Notes under the pieces: model-generated
Told to the model about the DNA's origin: nothing
Database searches by the model: none
The model's input: the letters and a program-made list of their open reading frames with translations, nothing else
Shown: one piece after another, positions 1-8,746 of the stretch
Position numbering within the stretch: position 1 is the stretch's first letter
Layout: every line of letters starts with the position of its first letter
Assembly: GCF_014196835.1 (NCBI RefSeq)
Contig: NZ_JACIEK010000009.1
Location: 62,001 to 126,000, forward strand
DNA length: 64,000 nt
Direction of reading: 5' to 3'
Origin: Aureimonas pseudogalii
GTDB taxonomy: Bacteria > Pseudomonadota > Alphaproteobacteria > Rhizobiales > Rhizobiaceae
Translations under genes and position numbers: made by a program

Positions 1-1862
1 TGGAGGGCGGCGCCAAGCCGGAGATCACCATCCTGAAGTCGCGCGAGCGCGTGCCTTGGCAGGGTCACACCTCGCGCTACGCGATGCCCGAGGTCTACGA
101 GGCCATCAAGGCGCACAAGACGACGCTGCTCTTCGTCAACACGCGCTCCCAGGCCGAGAACCTCTTCCAGGCGCTCTGGCGGATCAACGAGGAGACGCTG
201 CCGATCGCCCTGCATCACGGCTCGCTCGACGTGTCGCAACGCCGCCGCGTTGAGGCGGCGATGGCGGCCAACGAGTTGCGCGCAGTGGTGGCGACCTCGA
301 CGCTCGATCTCGGCATCGACTGGGGCGACGTCGACCTCGTGGTGCATGTCGGCGCGCCGAAGGGCGCCTCGCGCTTGGCCCAGCGCATCGGGCGCTCCAA
401 CCACCGGATGGACGAGCCCTCGAAGGCCATCCTCGTGCCCGCCAACCGTTTCGAGGTGATGGAGTGTCAGGCGGCGCTCGACGCCAACTACCTTGGCGAC
501 CAAGACTCGCCGCCGATGCGCGAGGGCTGCCTTGACGTGCTCGCCCAGCACGTGCTCGGCATGGCCTGCGCCGAGCCCTTCCGCTCCGACGACCTCTTCG
601 CCGAGGTGACGAGCGCCGCGCCCTACGCGAGCCTCGACCGCGCGACCTTCGAAGCTGTGGTGGATTTCGTGGCGACCGGGGGCTACTCGCTGCGCGTCTA
701 CGAGCGCTACGCCAAGATCCGCCTGACGGAGGACGGCACGTGGCGGGTGACGCATCCCTCGGTGATCCAGAACTACCGGATGAACGCCGGCACGATCATC
801 GAGTCGGAATCGTTGCTCGTGCGGCTGGTGCGCGCCAAGACCAAGTCGGCGATGGCGCGCGGCGGCCCGGTGCTCGGCAAGATCGAGGAGAACTTCCTTG
901 AGACGCTAGCCGTCGGCGACACGTTCCTCTTCTCCGGCCAGGTGCTGAAGTTCGAGGGCATCCACGAGATGGAATGCCTGGTGACGAAGACACAGAGCGA
1001 GGAGGCGAAGGTTCCCTATTACGGCGGCCAGAAGTTCCCGCTTACCACCTTTCTCGCCGAGAAGGTGCGCGAGATGCTGGGCGACCCCGCCAAATGGGGC
1101 TCGCTGCCACCGCAGGTCGGCGAATGGCTGGCGATTCAGAGCCGCAAGTCTGTGATCCCCGGCCCGAACGACCTCCTCATCGAGACCTTTCCGAACGGCA
1201 ACCGCTTCTTCATGGTGGCCTATCCGTTCGAGGGCCGGCTCGCGCACCAGACGCTCGGCATGCTGCTGACGCGGCGGCTGGAGCGCCTGCGCGCCAAGCC
1301 GCTCGGCTTCGTCGCCACCGACTACGCGCTCTCGATCTGGGGCCGGGCCGACATGGGCGCGATGATCGCCGACGGGCGGCTGAAGCTCGACGAGCTGTTC
1401 GACGAAGACATGCTCGGCGACGATCTCGAAGCCTGGATGGCGGACTCGTGGCTCCTGAAGCGCACCTTCCGGCAATGCGCCATCATCGCCGGCCTCGTGT
1501 TGCGCCACCAGCCCGGCAGCGAGAAGACGGGCCGGCAGATGACGGTGTCGTCGGATCTCGTCTACGACGTGTTGCGCGCCCACGAGCCCGACCACATCCT
1601 GCTGCGCGCCACCTGGGCGGACGCCGCCACCGGTCTCCTCGACGTGCGCCGCGTCTCCGACCTCCTCGCCCGCATCAAGCACCACATCCTCCACCGCGAC
1701 CTCGAAGAGATCTCGCCGCTCGCCGTGCCCATCATGCTGGAAGCCGGCCGCGAGCGCGTCGAGGGCGAGGCCCGCGACGAGCTGCTGGAAGAGGCGATGG
1801 AGCAGGAAATGGTCATCAAGGCGCTGGGGGAGATGACGGATTTCCGGTCGAACTATCTGTAG
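1..1862 (+). CDS. Lhr-type ligase-associated DEXH-box helicase, C-terminal part
   Basis: The reading frame is open to the window's first bases, so the gene is cut off at its 5' end; about 619 residues remain of a family usually a little over 800 long. The retained part starts inside the second RecA-like domain: motif V (ATSTLDLGIDWGDVD, near base 290-335) and motif VI (QRIGRSNHR, near base 380-410) are plain, followed by the long winged-helix and Lhr-core C-terminal region. The family is a 3'-5' superfamily 2 helicase of DNA damage repair, normally encoded directly beside pdeM and sometimes an ATP-dependent ligase and exonuclease. Here pdeM lies 4.8 kb downstream, on the same strand but behind an inserted block. 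The Walker A and DEXH motifs are outside the window and cannot be checked. Confidence 0.93.
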   Translation, partial: EGGAKPEITILKSRERVPWQGHTSRYAMPEVYEAIKAHKTTLLFVNTRSQAENLFQALWRINEETLPIALHHGSLDVSQRRRVEAAMAANELRAVVATSTLDLGIDWGDVDLVVHVGAPKGASRLAQRIGRSNHRMDEPSKAILVPANRFEVMECQAALDANYLGDQDSPPMREGCLDVLAQHVLGMACAEPFRSDDLFAEVTSAAPYASLDRATFEAVVDFVATGGYSLRVYERYAKIRLTEDGTWRVTHPSVIQNYRMNAGTIIESESLLVRLVRAKTKSAMARGGPVLGKIEENFLETLAVGDTFLFSGQVLKFEGIHEMECLVTKTQSEEAKVPYYGGQKFPLTTFLAEKVREMLGDPAKWGSLPPQVGEWLAIQSRKSVIPGPNDLLIETFPNGNRFFMVAYPFEGRLAHQTLGMLLTRRLERLRAKPLGFVATDYALSIWGRADMGAMIADGRLKLDELFDEDMLGDDLEAWMADSWLLKRTFRQCAIIAGLVLRHQPGSEKTGRQMTVSSDLVYDVLRAHEPDHILLRATWADAATGLLDVRRVSDLLARIKHHILHRDLEEISPLAVPIMLEAGRERVEGEARDELLEEAMEQEMVIKALGEMTDFRSNYL

Positions 1863-1902
1863 TGGGCGCGGCAGCGCGGATTGCGACGAGCGGTTCCGCG
1901 GG

Positions 1903-1937
1903 GAGAGGCGATCGTCCGCAGGCGCAGATCGCCTCTC
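1903..1937. terminator. Hairpin between convergent genes
   Basis: A perfect 11-bp inverted repeat (1903-1913 with 1927-1937, loop 13 nt) lies between the convergent ends of the helicase gene and the VWA/TadG-like gene. There is no T-run, so it is a termination or 3'-end stabilising hairpin by position rather than a classic intrinsic terminator. Confidence 0.45.
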
Positions 1938-1998
1938 GCGAACGACGTATCGGCAGCGAGGGGCGAGCCCGAGCTGGACGCCGAGCTTTCCTGAGCCG

Positions 1999-3363
1999 CT
2001 ACCGCGTGAGCGCCAAGGGTTTCGAGATGGAACTCACGATCTGTCGGACCGCGCGATCGATGTCGGCCGGGCTGGAGGCATCGTAGTAGTCGCTCTTGGC
2101 ACTGACGCAAGCGGCCATGTTGCCATCGATAAAGCTGTGGAGCCAATTCGTAATCGCCGTGAATTTGTCATTCACGTCACCTGCCGGTACGATGTACTTC
2201 GTGTTGAGCGCAATCAACCTGACCCCTTTGTTTTTGAGGGGTTGACACATTTTTGGATCGAAGGACTGAATTCGCCCACCCCAGTCACCGGCCGTTGGTT
2301 CAAAATATTTGAATCTCGGATCCCAAGTAATTCCGTCTCGGTCCGGATACTCCATTTGCGTATCCTCGGTACCATCGGTCATGATGACCACGATAGATTT
2401 CGTACTCATCTGCGTCAGCCCGTCGCCCGGTACGCCGACGAGGTCGTTGAGCGCCTCGAAGGCGACATGAGCGTTCGTCCCTCCCTCTCGGGTCGACGTC
2501 TCGATACCGGCGATCGCTCTCGTGGCGGCAGTCCGGTCTCCCGTCGGACTCAGCAACGTGGCGAAGGACGAATGAAACGTATGGACTGCCACCCGGTAGC
2601 GTTTGTTCTCATTGTCCAAAAGGCTGGTTGCGAGTTCCTTGACGGCGTCCCGCACGACGTCGATCCGCATCCGTGCGCCGTTGTCGTGCGCCATCTCGTA
2701 GGTGCTCAGCGTCGGATATCGGGGATCGTTGCTCTTGAACTCGGACTGAAGGATGTGACAGCCGAAAGCGCAGTTGTTGAGTTCGATTCGCGAAGTCCCG
2801 TTGCCAAAGCGCCGAACCTTCATTTTCCGGATGATGTCCTGATCGATCTCCGTCGCGCCGATGCCCATGGACTGCGAGACGTCCACGAGGACGTGCACGT
2901 CGACATAGGGTGGCAGCGTCATCGACGCTCCCGACGCGCCTGCAACTTGAAATTCCTCCCTCCCGAAGAGCCTTGCGAACACGGTCGGGACGTTGGCTGC
3001 GTATTGGGTTTCAGAGCTGATCGTACCGCCGGAGACCGTTATCTTGACGGTCGCAACCTTCAGGGCGGAATCCATGATGCGGCCGGACTGGGCCGCGAGA
3101 TAAGCCTTCCCCTCCTGCTCGCCCGATGCGATGGCCTCAGCCTGGCTGCGACTACCTTCGTTGATGACGTCGACTGTTCGCCGGACGGCGGCCAGAGCGG
3201 CGCTGTCGATGGCAAGCTCAAGGCGCCGCTTCACCAGAACCGACTTCGCGTAATCCGTCGCCAGGCCCGTGAACCCGAGGAGCGGGACGAGCACCAGGCA
3301 GAAGATGATGGCGACGCTGCCCCTCTGATCACGACCGAACGTCGCTCTGGGTTTCGATCTCAT
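1999..3363 (-). CDS. TadG-like pilus-associated protein with von Willebrand A domain
   Basis: The protein of 454 residues opens with a short basic stretch and a single hydrophobic segment (about residues 18-38, preceded by RDQRGSVAIIF), the prepilin-like TadE/TadG N-terminus that anchors these proteins in the inner membrane. A von Willebrand A domain follows; its MIDAS motif DVSQS is at about residues 161-165 and a second metal-contact loop (MTDGTED) lies near residue 350. Such proteins belong to tight-adherence (Flp) pilus loci. The ATG at 3363 overlaps the stop of the upstream TadE-like gene (ATGA), which fixes the start; a longer frame runs to 3453 but crosses that junction. Base composition looks visibly lower in GC than the flanks. 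No CpaF ATPase, secretin or pilin is in the window. Confidence 0.85.
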   Translation of the reverse strand: MRSKPRATFGRDQRGSVAIIFCLVLVPLLGFTGLATDYAKSVLVKRRLELAIDSAALAAVRRTVDVINEGSRSQAEAIASGEQEGKAYLAAQSGRIMDSALKVATVKITVSGGTISSETQYAANVPTVFARLFGREEFQVAGASGASMTLPPYVDVHVLVDVSQSMGIGATEIDQDIIRKMKVRRFGNGTSRIELNNCAFGCHILQSEFKSNDPRYPTLSTYEMAHDNGARMRIDVVRDAVKELATSLLDNENKRYRVAVHTFHSSFATLLSPTGDRTAATRAIAGIETSTREGGTNAHVAFEALNDLVGVPGDGLTQMSTKSIVVIMTDGTEDTQMEYPDRDGITWDPRFKYFEPTAGDWGGRIQSFDPKMCQPLKNKGVRLIALNTKYIVPAGDVNDKFTAITNWLHSFIDGNMAACVSAKSDYYDASSPADIDRAVRQIVSSISKPLALTR

Positions 3364-4052
3364 GGGACGACCCCCGGGCAAATCGTGAAATTCGGATTGG
3401 GGGCGCCGATCGCTGAAAGTGCGATATTTGTGGCGTTGCGCGGCAGGAACCAACTCGACTCGACCATCGTGGTGGTCAGCGCGCGCGCCATGCCATCGAG
3501 GAAGGAAGCCGTACCTGTCAGATAGGGTTCGTAGGGAAGCGAGGCGCGAACGTGCAGCACGCTGCCCGGCCCGTAGAGCTCGTCCGGTATCACGTCGGAC
3601 GTCGGCCTGATGGCTCCGCCGCGATAGATCTTCCCGCAGGTGATCGGCGCCTGGCCGACGCTCCAGGAGACGTTGCCATCGTATTGGCAGTCGGTCTGGC
3701 AGGATGGGATGCGCTTGGTGAAAGCGATGCTGGTGATGGTGAGCGAGAGGACGTCGCTCCAGCGGGACGCCTTCCGCCGCACGGCGACGCGCTGCGCTTC
3801 CGCGGCGATGAGGGGTGCCGCGCTCCAGATGCGCTGGACGTCGGCCACCTTCGCCGCAGCCGGAAGCTGCGAAGCCATCTGTCCGACCATGCTGACGACC
3901 TGCACGACCTGGTTGTTGGTCTGGATGTACTTGCTGACCTCGAAGGTTCCCAGAAGCAGGATCAGCAGAACCGGGAGAATCATGGCGAACTCGATCGCGA
4001 CCGAGCCATCACGCTCGTCGGCAAAGCCCAGGAAGCGCCGGTTGAGCCGCAT
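3360..4052 (-). CDS. TadE/TadG family pilus assembly protein
   Basis: The 230-residue product has the TadE-like N-terminus: a basic leader, the sequence GSVAIEFAMILP with the conserved glutamate after the processing-type site, and one hydrophobic helix (about residues 17-40). The remainder is predicted periplasmic with four cysteines in two short clusters (CQTDCQ and later). The ATG at 4052 overlaps the TGA of the upstream gene and its own TGA overlaps the ATG of the VWA gene, so the three genes form a translationally coupled operon. TadE and TadF are pseudopilins needed for Flp pilus biogenesis; which of the two this corresponds to cannot be decided from sequence alone. Confidence 0.83.
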   Translation of the reverse strand: MRLNRRFLGFADERDGSVAIEFAMILPVLLILLLGTFEVSKYIQTNNQVVQVVSMVGQMASQLPAAAKVADVQRIWSAAPLIAAEAQRVAVRRKASRWSDVLSLTITSIAFTKRIPSCQTDCQYDGNVSWSVGQAPITCGKIYRGGAIRPTSDVIPDELYGPGSVLHVRASLPYEPYLTGTASFLDGMARALTTTMVESSWFLPRNATNIALSAIGAPNPNFTICPGVVP

Positions 4053-4624
4053 CACTCGCACGGCCCCGTTCGCCGTGCTTCGACGGGTTCGATGCGCCAC
4101 GTGGCGAAGGATTGCAGCATGGTTACGCGCTGGCCGCCGTACAGCGTGAACATGCCAGCCGGCAGGAACGCGCCCAGGACCGGGGCCTGGGGATAGGAGA
4201 CGCGCAGGAACATATACTCGCCTGCGGCGCCAATACAGAACGTCGTTCCCGAACTCGAGCCGATCGGCGTCTTTGCCCAGGTTTCGCTGTCGAAATTGGC
4301 GTTCGAAGCCGACAGAATACCGGTGTCCACGATGACGCGCGAGCAGTCCAGGGAGGAGCCCATGGCAGGACAGAGGCGGTTGTTCCGGAACTTCTGGACC
4401 GTGTCATCCTGGGCACGCTGGGAGATGCCGAGTTGGATGGTCCGCGAGGCGGCGACGGTCGCATCGTCCAGCCGGTGCTGTAGGAAGAGAAGGTAGCCAA
4501 CCTCGAAATGCCCGAGGAGCAGCATGAAGAACGTCGAGCCGAGGATGGCGAATTCGACGGCCGCGGTTCCGGCCGTGTTCCTGGCGAATACGGACGTCTT
4601 CGACAGCACTTTCGGACCCTTCAT
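4052..4624 (-). CDS. TadE-like pseudopilin, first gene of the pilus-type operon
   Basis: The 190-residue protein starts with a basic leader, then GTAAVEFAILGSTFFMLLLG, the TadE signature with its conserved glutamate and a single transmembrane helix. It heads the three-gene minus-strand operon whose members overlap by ATGA. The 275 bases upstream carry a CtrA-like box and a short tandem repeat but no other gene. The locus contains only minor-pseudopilin-type genes; the assembly ATPase, platform proteins, secretin and major pilin must be elsewhere if the pilus is functional. Confidence 0.83.
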   Translation of the reverse strand: MKGPKVLSKTSVFARNTAGTAAVEFAILGSTFFMLLLGHFEVGYLLFLQHRLDDATVAASRTIQLGISQRAQDDTVQKFRNNRLCPAMGSSLDCSRVIVDTGILSASNANFDSETWAKTPIGSSSGTTFCIGAAGEYMFLRVSYPQAPVLGAFLPAGMFTLYGGQRVTMLQSFATWRIEPVEARRTGPCE

Positions 4625-4668
4625 CTATCGTGGTGGATTACACCTGCCAGTAGATTAGCGGGGATGGA

Positions 4669-4683
4669 TTAAGACAAGTCTAA
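4669..4683 (-). promoter_or_regulatory. CtrA-like box upstream of tad-type operon
   Basis: TTAA-N7-CTAA, one mismatch from the CtrA consensus TTAA-N7-TTAA, lies 45-59 bases upstream of the first TadE-like start codon. CtrA controls pilus genes in Caulobacter. About one such one-mismatch site is expected by chance in a window of this size and composition, so position rather than sequence is the main support. Confidence 0.35.
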
Positions 4684-4734
4684 CAGTTGGTAAGTAATCC
4701 TTCCCACATCCGACAAGACATAGAGAACTCGGGT

Positions 4735-4766
4735 GACGACGACTGGCGAAGACGACGACTGGCGAA
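4735..4766. repeat. Two perfect tandem copies of a 16-bp unit
   Basis: The 16-bp unit gacgacgactggcgaa occurs twice head to tail (4735-4750 and 4751-4766) in the intergenic stretch between the SulP gene and the TadE operon. No function is apparent. Confidence 0.8.
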
Positions 4767-4899
4767 GCAGTTGCGCCAGAGGGGAAAGCGGTAACCGTTC
4801 CAAGACCCTGCATCCTCAGACGGGGAGTTCCACCCTTATCGACGGCCAGGAGAGGTGGAGGCCGCCCGTGCGAAGCTCGAGCCCGCATAGGCGCCCCCC

Positions 4900-6384
4900 T
4901 CAATGCCCCGCGGGCATTTCCAGAGCGTCCGCGCGGTTCTGGATCGTCAGCTTGTCGACGATCGTCTGCGAGGCGGCGTTGAGGCCGATCGCCTCCGTCT
5001 CGACGCCGGCCTTGCGGAAGCGCAGCACCACCTTGTCGAGGGCGCCGACGCCGGTGAGATCCCAGATGTGGGCGCGCGAGACGTCGATCACGACGCGGGC
5101 GAGCGGCTCCTTCACGTCGAAGGCTTCGACGAACTGGCCGGCCGAGGCGAAGAAGACCTGCCCCTCCACCACGTAGGTCCGCTCGCGACCGTCCATCGAG
5201 CGCGTGGAGGAGACCGCGAAGATCTGGGCGATCTTGGAGGCGAAGAACAGGCCGGAGAGGAGGACGCCGGCGAAGACGCCGAGCGCCAGATTGTGGGTCC
5301 AGACGACGATGATCACGGTCGCGAGCATCACCAGCGAGGAGCGACGGGGATGGGTGACGAGGCTCTTCAGCGAGCCCCAGTCGAACGTGCCGATCGAGAC
5401 CATGATCATGATCGCGACGAGCGCCGGCATCGGGATCACCGCCACCCAGTCGCCGAGCACCACGATCATGAAGAGCAGCGCGACGCCGGCGAGGAAGCAC
5501 GACAGGCGACCGCGTCCCCCTGAGCGGATGTTGATGCCGGACTGGCCGATCATCGCGCAGCCCGCCATGCCGCCGAAGAAGCCGGTGACGAAATTGGCGA
5601 TGCCCTGCCCCACGCATTCCCGGTTCTTGTCGGATGGCGTGTCGGTGAGATCGTCGACAACCTGCGCGGTCATCAGCGATTCCAGGAGGCCCACCATCGC
5701 GATGCCGATCGAGTAGGGCGCGATGATGCGCAGCGTCTCGAGCGTGAAGGGCACGTCGGGCACGAAGAAGCTCGGGAAGCTCGACGGCAGCTGGCCCATG
5801 TCGCCGACCGTGCGCACGTCGATGCCGAAGAGGAGCGCGGCCGCGGTGATCACGACGATCGCCACGAGCGGCGAGGGAATGGCCTTCGTCAGACGCGGAA
5901 AGAGATAGATGATGGCGAGCGCGGCCGCGACCAGCACGTAGGTCATGCCGGGAACGCCGATGAGTTCGGGCATCTGCGCCAGGAAGATGAGGATCGCCAG
6001 CGCGTTGACGAAGCCGGTCATCACCGAGCGCGAGACGAAGCGCATGAGGTCGCCGAGCCGGGCGAAGCCCGCGATCGCCTGGATGATTCCCGCCAGCACC
6101 GTGGCGGCGAAGAGATATGGCAGGCCGTGGTCGCGCACGAGCGTGACCATGAGAACGGCAGTGGCGGCGGTGGCCGCCGAAATCATGCCGGGGCGCCCGC
6201 CGAAGATCGAGATCAGCACCGCGATCGAGAAAGAGGCGTAAAGCCCGACCTGCGGATCGACGCCCGCGATGATCGAGAAGGCGATGGCCTCGGGAATGAG
6301 GGCGAGCGCCACGACGAGCCCGGAGAGGAGATCTCCCCGGACGTTGCCGAACCAGTCGGCTTTCCAGTTTTGGGTCGAGAACAT
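4900..6384 (-). CDS. SulP family anion transporter with STAS domain
   Basis: The 494-residue protein has the SulP layout: about twelve hydrophobic helices from residue 10 to 420, including the family region near LIPEAIAFSIIAGVDPQVGLYASF, and a C-terminal cytoplasmic STAS domain (about 430-490; DLTGVGALDKV is the anti-sigma-antagonist-like loop). SulP proteins move sulfate, bicarbonate or dicarboxylates across the inner membrane; the substrate cannot be told here and no carbonic anhydrase or sulfate-assimilation gene is adjacent. The ATG at 6384 matches the usual family start; the frame continues to 6498 with an atypical proline-rich stretch. It is part of the block lying between the helicase gene and pdeM. 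Confidence 0.9.
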   Translation of the reverse strand: MFSTQNWKADWFGNVRGDLLSGLVVALALIPEAIAFSIIAGVDPQVGLYASFSIAVLISIFGGRPGMISAATAATAVLMVTLVRDHGLPYLFAATVLAGIIQAIAGFARLGDLMRFVSRSVMTGFVNALAILIFLAQMPELIGVPGMTYVLVAAALAIIYLFPRLTKAIPSPLVAIVVITAAALLFGIDVRTVGDMGQLPSSFPSFFVPDVPFTLETLRIIAPYSIGIAMVGLLESLMTAQVVDDLTDTPSDKNRECVGQGIANFVTGFFGGMAGCAMIGQSGINIRSGGRGRLSCFLAGVALLFMIVVLGDWVAVIPMPALVAIMIMVSIGTFDWGSLKSLVTHPRRSSLVMLATVIIVVWTHNLALGVFAGVLLSGLFFASKIAQIFAVSSTRSMDGRERTYVVEGQVFFASAGQFVEAFDVKEPLARVVIDVSRAHIWDLTGVGALDKVVLRFRKAGVETEAIGLNAASQTIVDKLTIQNRADALEMPAGH

Positions 6385-6677
6385 GGGAACAACGAAAATC
6401 TGGACGACGTCCCGCGGGAGCGCATGGATGGCCCGGCGTGGCGGCAATGTCTGAACGTCGTCTGGATGAGCCGAGGGATAGGCGCCCGGCATAGCCACCC
6501 GGGAATGACGTCGCCCAGGTCCTTCTGCCAGGGCTTCATGCTGGAAAACCGCGCCGAGATCAACTCCTTCGTGATCGCACGGCCTTGGGCCGCCCGCCGC
6601 GATGCCGCAGGGCCTTGCGATCCCCGCGGATTTGGATTCTGAAAAGGGCGAGACGAACGGGCAGGACCGACAGACGC

Positions 6678-7397
6678 ATGAACATGATCCAGCGGCGGCT
6701 TCGGCACGGTGAACAGGCGGGGATCGAAACCGAGCTGAACGGCGGGCTGCTGGTCTGCGACCCCTCCGGCGTCGTCTTCGCGCCGGACGAGAGCCTCGTG
6801 ATCGTCTCCGATCTGCATCTGGAGAAGGGCGCGGCCTTCGCGCGGCGCGGCATGATGCTGCCGCCCTACGACACCGCCGCGACGCTGGCGCTGCTCGACG
6901 CGGCGCTCGCTCGCTACGGGCCGCGGCGCGTCGTCTGCCTCGGCGACAGCTTCCACGACCGGCACGGCGCGGCGCTGATGCCCGCCCCCTACCGCGAGAC
7001 GCTGGCGGCGCTGATGGCGGGGCGGGACTGGACCTGGATCTCCGGCAACCACGACCCGGAACCGCCGGCCGGTCTCGGCGGCACCACCACCGAGGAACTT
7101 GGCCTCGGCCCCTGGCACCTGCGTCACGAGCCGACGCCGGGCGGGCGAGCCGGCGAGATCGCCGGGCATCTGCATCCGGTGGCGAAGGTGTCGGGGAACG
7201 GGCGCTCGGTGCGCGGCGCCTGTTTCGCCACCGACGGCGCGCGCATGGTGATGCCGAGCTTCGGCGTCACCACGGGCGGGCTCAACGTTCTCGACCGCGC
7301 CTTCGACGGGCTCTTTCAGGTCGAGCGCGCACGCGCCTACGTGATCGGCGTCTCGCGCATCTACCCGATCGCCTTCGCCTCGCTCACGGCGCGCTGA
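6678..7397 (+). CDS. pdeM: Ligase-associated DNA damage response endonuclease PdeM
   Basis: A 239-residue calcineurin-like phosphoesterase with every metal-binding motif: SDLHLEKG near residue 35, GDSFHD near 90, GNHD near 125 and GHLHP near 160. The SDLHLEKGAAF stretch and overall length match PdeM, a metallo-endonuclease or phosphodiesterase associated with the Lhr-type helicase in bacterial DNA damage response gene sets. The ATG at 6678 is preferred because the family begins close to it; an upstream in-frame extension to 6585 is arginine-rich and unlike the family. It is convergent with the DUF3429 gene 10 bases away. Its usual partner, the helicase, is at the window's left edge. Confidence 0.9.
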   Translation: MNMIQRRLRHGEQAGIETELNGGLLVCDPSGVVFAPDESLVIVSDLHLEKGAAFARRGMMLPPYDTAATLALLDAALARYGPRRVVCLGDSFHDRHGAALMPAPYRETLAALMAGRDWTWISGNHDPEPPAGLGGTTTEELGLGPWHLRHEPTPGGRAGEIAGHLHPVAKVSGNGRSVRGACFATDGARMVMPSFGVTTGGLNVLDRAFDGLFQVERARAYVIGVSRIYPIAFASLTAR

Positions 7398-7407
7398 GCG
7401 CGTCGTC

Positions 7408-7902
7408 TTAGAAGGCGACGGGCTGGGACGTCGCGAAGGCGACCGCGACGAGGCAGGCGACCACCACGACGGTGAGCACGATGCGCAGCTGCGCGAACCA
7501 CGGCGTCTCGATGCGGCCCTCGCGGATCGCCGTCACGTCCCACACGCCCTGCACGCAGAAGGCGACGGCGAAGCCGACGAAGTTCCAGGGCTGCGGCAGC
7601 TGGACGATGACCCAGGCGGCGATCGAGGGGATCACGGAGAGCGCGATCGTGGTCGGGCTCTTGCGGCCGGTCTCGTTCAGCGCCGCGCCCCAGCGGATGC
7701 CGCCGAGGAACGACAGGATCACCGCGGCATAGGCCGAGACGGCGAACCACACGTAAGAGGGATCGGCAACCTCAGAATAGGTCGCGATCAGGTATGTGCC
7801 GACGATGAAGGGGATGAGGCCACCCAGCCCCAGAATCCAGGCGGCGCGGACGAGCTGGTCGGCGCGCGAGCGAAGGGGCGCGTCGTGAAGAGGGGTGGTC
7901 AT
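7408..7902 (-). CDS. DUF3429 family membrane protein
   Basis: The 164-residue protein has four to five hydrophobic helices and the DUF3429 core SFLGGIRWGAAL near residues 62-73. Function is unknown for the family, which is common in Proteobacteria. The ATG at 7902 lies only a few bases beyond the stop of the upstream TIGR02186 gene, suggesting one transcript with it and the TSUP gene. Confidence 0.88.
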   Translation of the reverse strand: MTTPLHDAPLRSRADQLVRAAWILGLGGLIPFIVGTYLIATYSEVADPSYVWFAVSAYAAVILSFLGGIRWGAALNETGRKSPTTIALSVIPSIAAWVIVQLPQPWNFVGFAVAFCVQGVWDVTAIREGRIETPWFAQLRIVLTVVVVACLVAVAFATSQPVAF

Positions 7903-7906
7903 GCGT

Positions 7907-8746
7907 TCAGTCCCGCTTGAAGATGATCCGGCCGAACCAGCCGGTGAAGATGGCGACCGCGACCGCGAGCATGCCGTAGAGGACGCCGTTGCGCGCCGCG
8001 AAGACCGAGATCTGGTTCTCGAGGCCGGTTTTCACGACCCAGAGATCCTCGCTGCGCTCGCGCACGAACGTGCCCTCGCGAAACAGGATCGCCCGCGCCA
8101 CGTGCCGCCCCACCGGCATGTCGGGCGGCAGCACGAGATTGGCCCGGAACAGCGTCGACGACACGAACTCGATCGCGCCGACGGCTTCGGTGTAGAGCCC
8201 GCTGCCGATCTTGAGCCGTCGCAGCGCATCGGCATAGTCGGTGCCCTGCCCTGCGCGAGCCTGACCTGCGCTCGCCCTCTCGAAGCCGAGATCGTCCAGC
8301 CCGAGCGAGAGCTGGCGCAGCGTCACCGACGGTGCGATGTCGCGCACCGGCCGGGTGCTGGCGAGCGAGTAGGACAGCGGCACGCCTTGGAAGCGCTCCG
8401 AGCCGCGATTGACCCAGAGCCCGAAGAAGCGCCGCTTCTCGCGCACCACGAGGTCGCGCTTGGGGCCCTCCAGCACCACCACGATGTCGTAGCGCCCCTG
8501 GCGCAGAATGCGCTGGTCGGCATTGTCGAGGGCGCCGAAGACCACGAGCCGCGCACCGCCGAAGCCCGCGCCCACCGAGATCGTCTCGGTGGAGAGGCCG
8601 ATCTCGAACGTCTCGACGCTCGGCGGGGTGGCGCTGCCGTCGGCGTCCGCGGTCGCCGGGGCGGCGACGGGTGGCGCCGGCTGCTGCGCGGCGGCCGGGC
8701 CGACCAGGAGGGCGGCAAGGAGGGCCAGACGACGCGCCGCCTTCAC
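7907..8746 (-). CDS. TIGR02186 family membrane-anchored protein
   Basis: The 279-residue protein has a cleavable-type signal peptide (RRLALLAALLVGPAAAQQ), an extracytoplasmic domain beginning at about residue 45 (ETFEIGLSTETISVGAGFGG), and one C-terminal transmembrane helix (about 255-275). It matches the TIGR02186 family, which is regularly encoded beside TauE/SafE-type exporters in alphaproteobacteria, though its biochemical role is not established. The GTG at 8746 overlaps the TGA of the TSUP gene in a GTGA junction, so the two are translationally coupled and probably work together. Confidence 0.85.
   Translation of the reverse strand: MKAARRLALLAALLVGPAAAQQPAPPVAAPATADADGSATPPSVETFEIGLSTETISVGAGFGGARLVVFGALDNADQRILRQGRYDIVVVLEGPKRDLVVREKRRFFGLWVNRGSERFQGVPLSYSLASTRPVRDIAPSVTLRQLSLGLDDLGFERASAGQARAGQGTDYADALRRLKIGSGLYTEAVGAIEFVSSTLFRANLVLPPDMPVGRHVARAILFREGTFVRERSEDLWVVKTGLENQISVFAARNGVLYGMLAVAVAIFTGWFGRIIFKRD

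Noticed and set aside
2137-3525. A 462-codon plus-strand frame opposite the VWA/TadG gene
   Set aside because: The opposite frame has a clear MIDAS domain and ATGA-coupled neighbours; this one has no recognisable domain.
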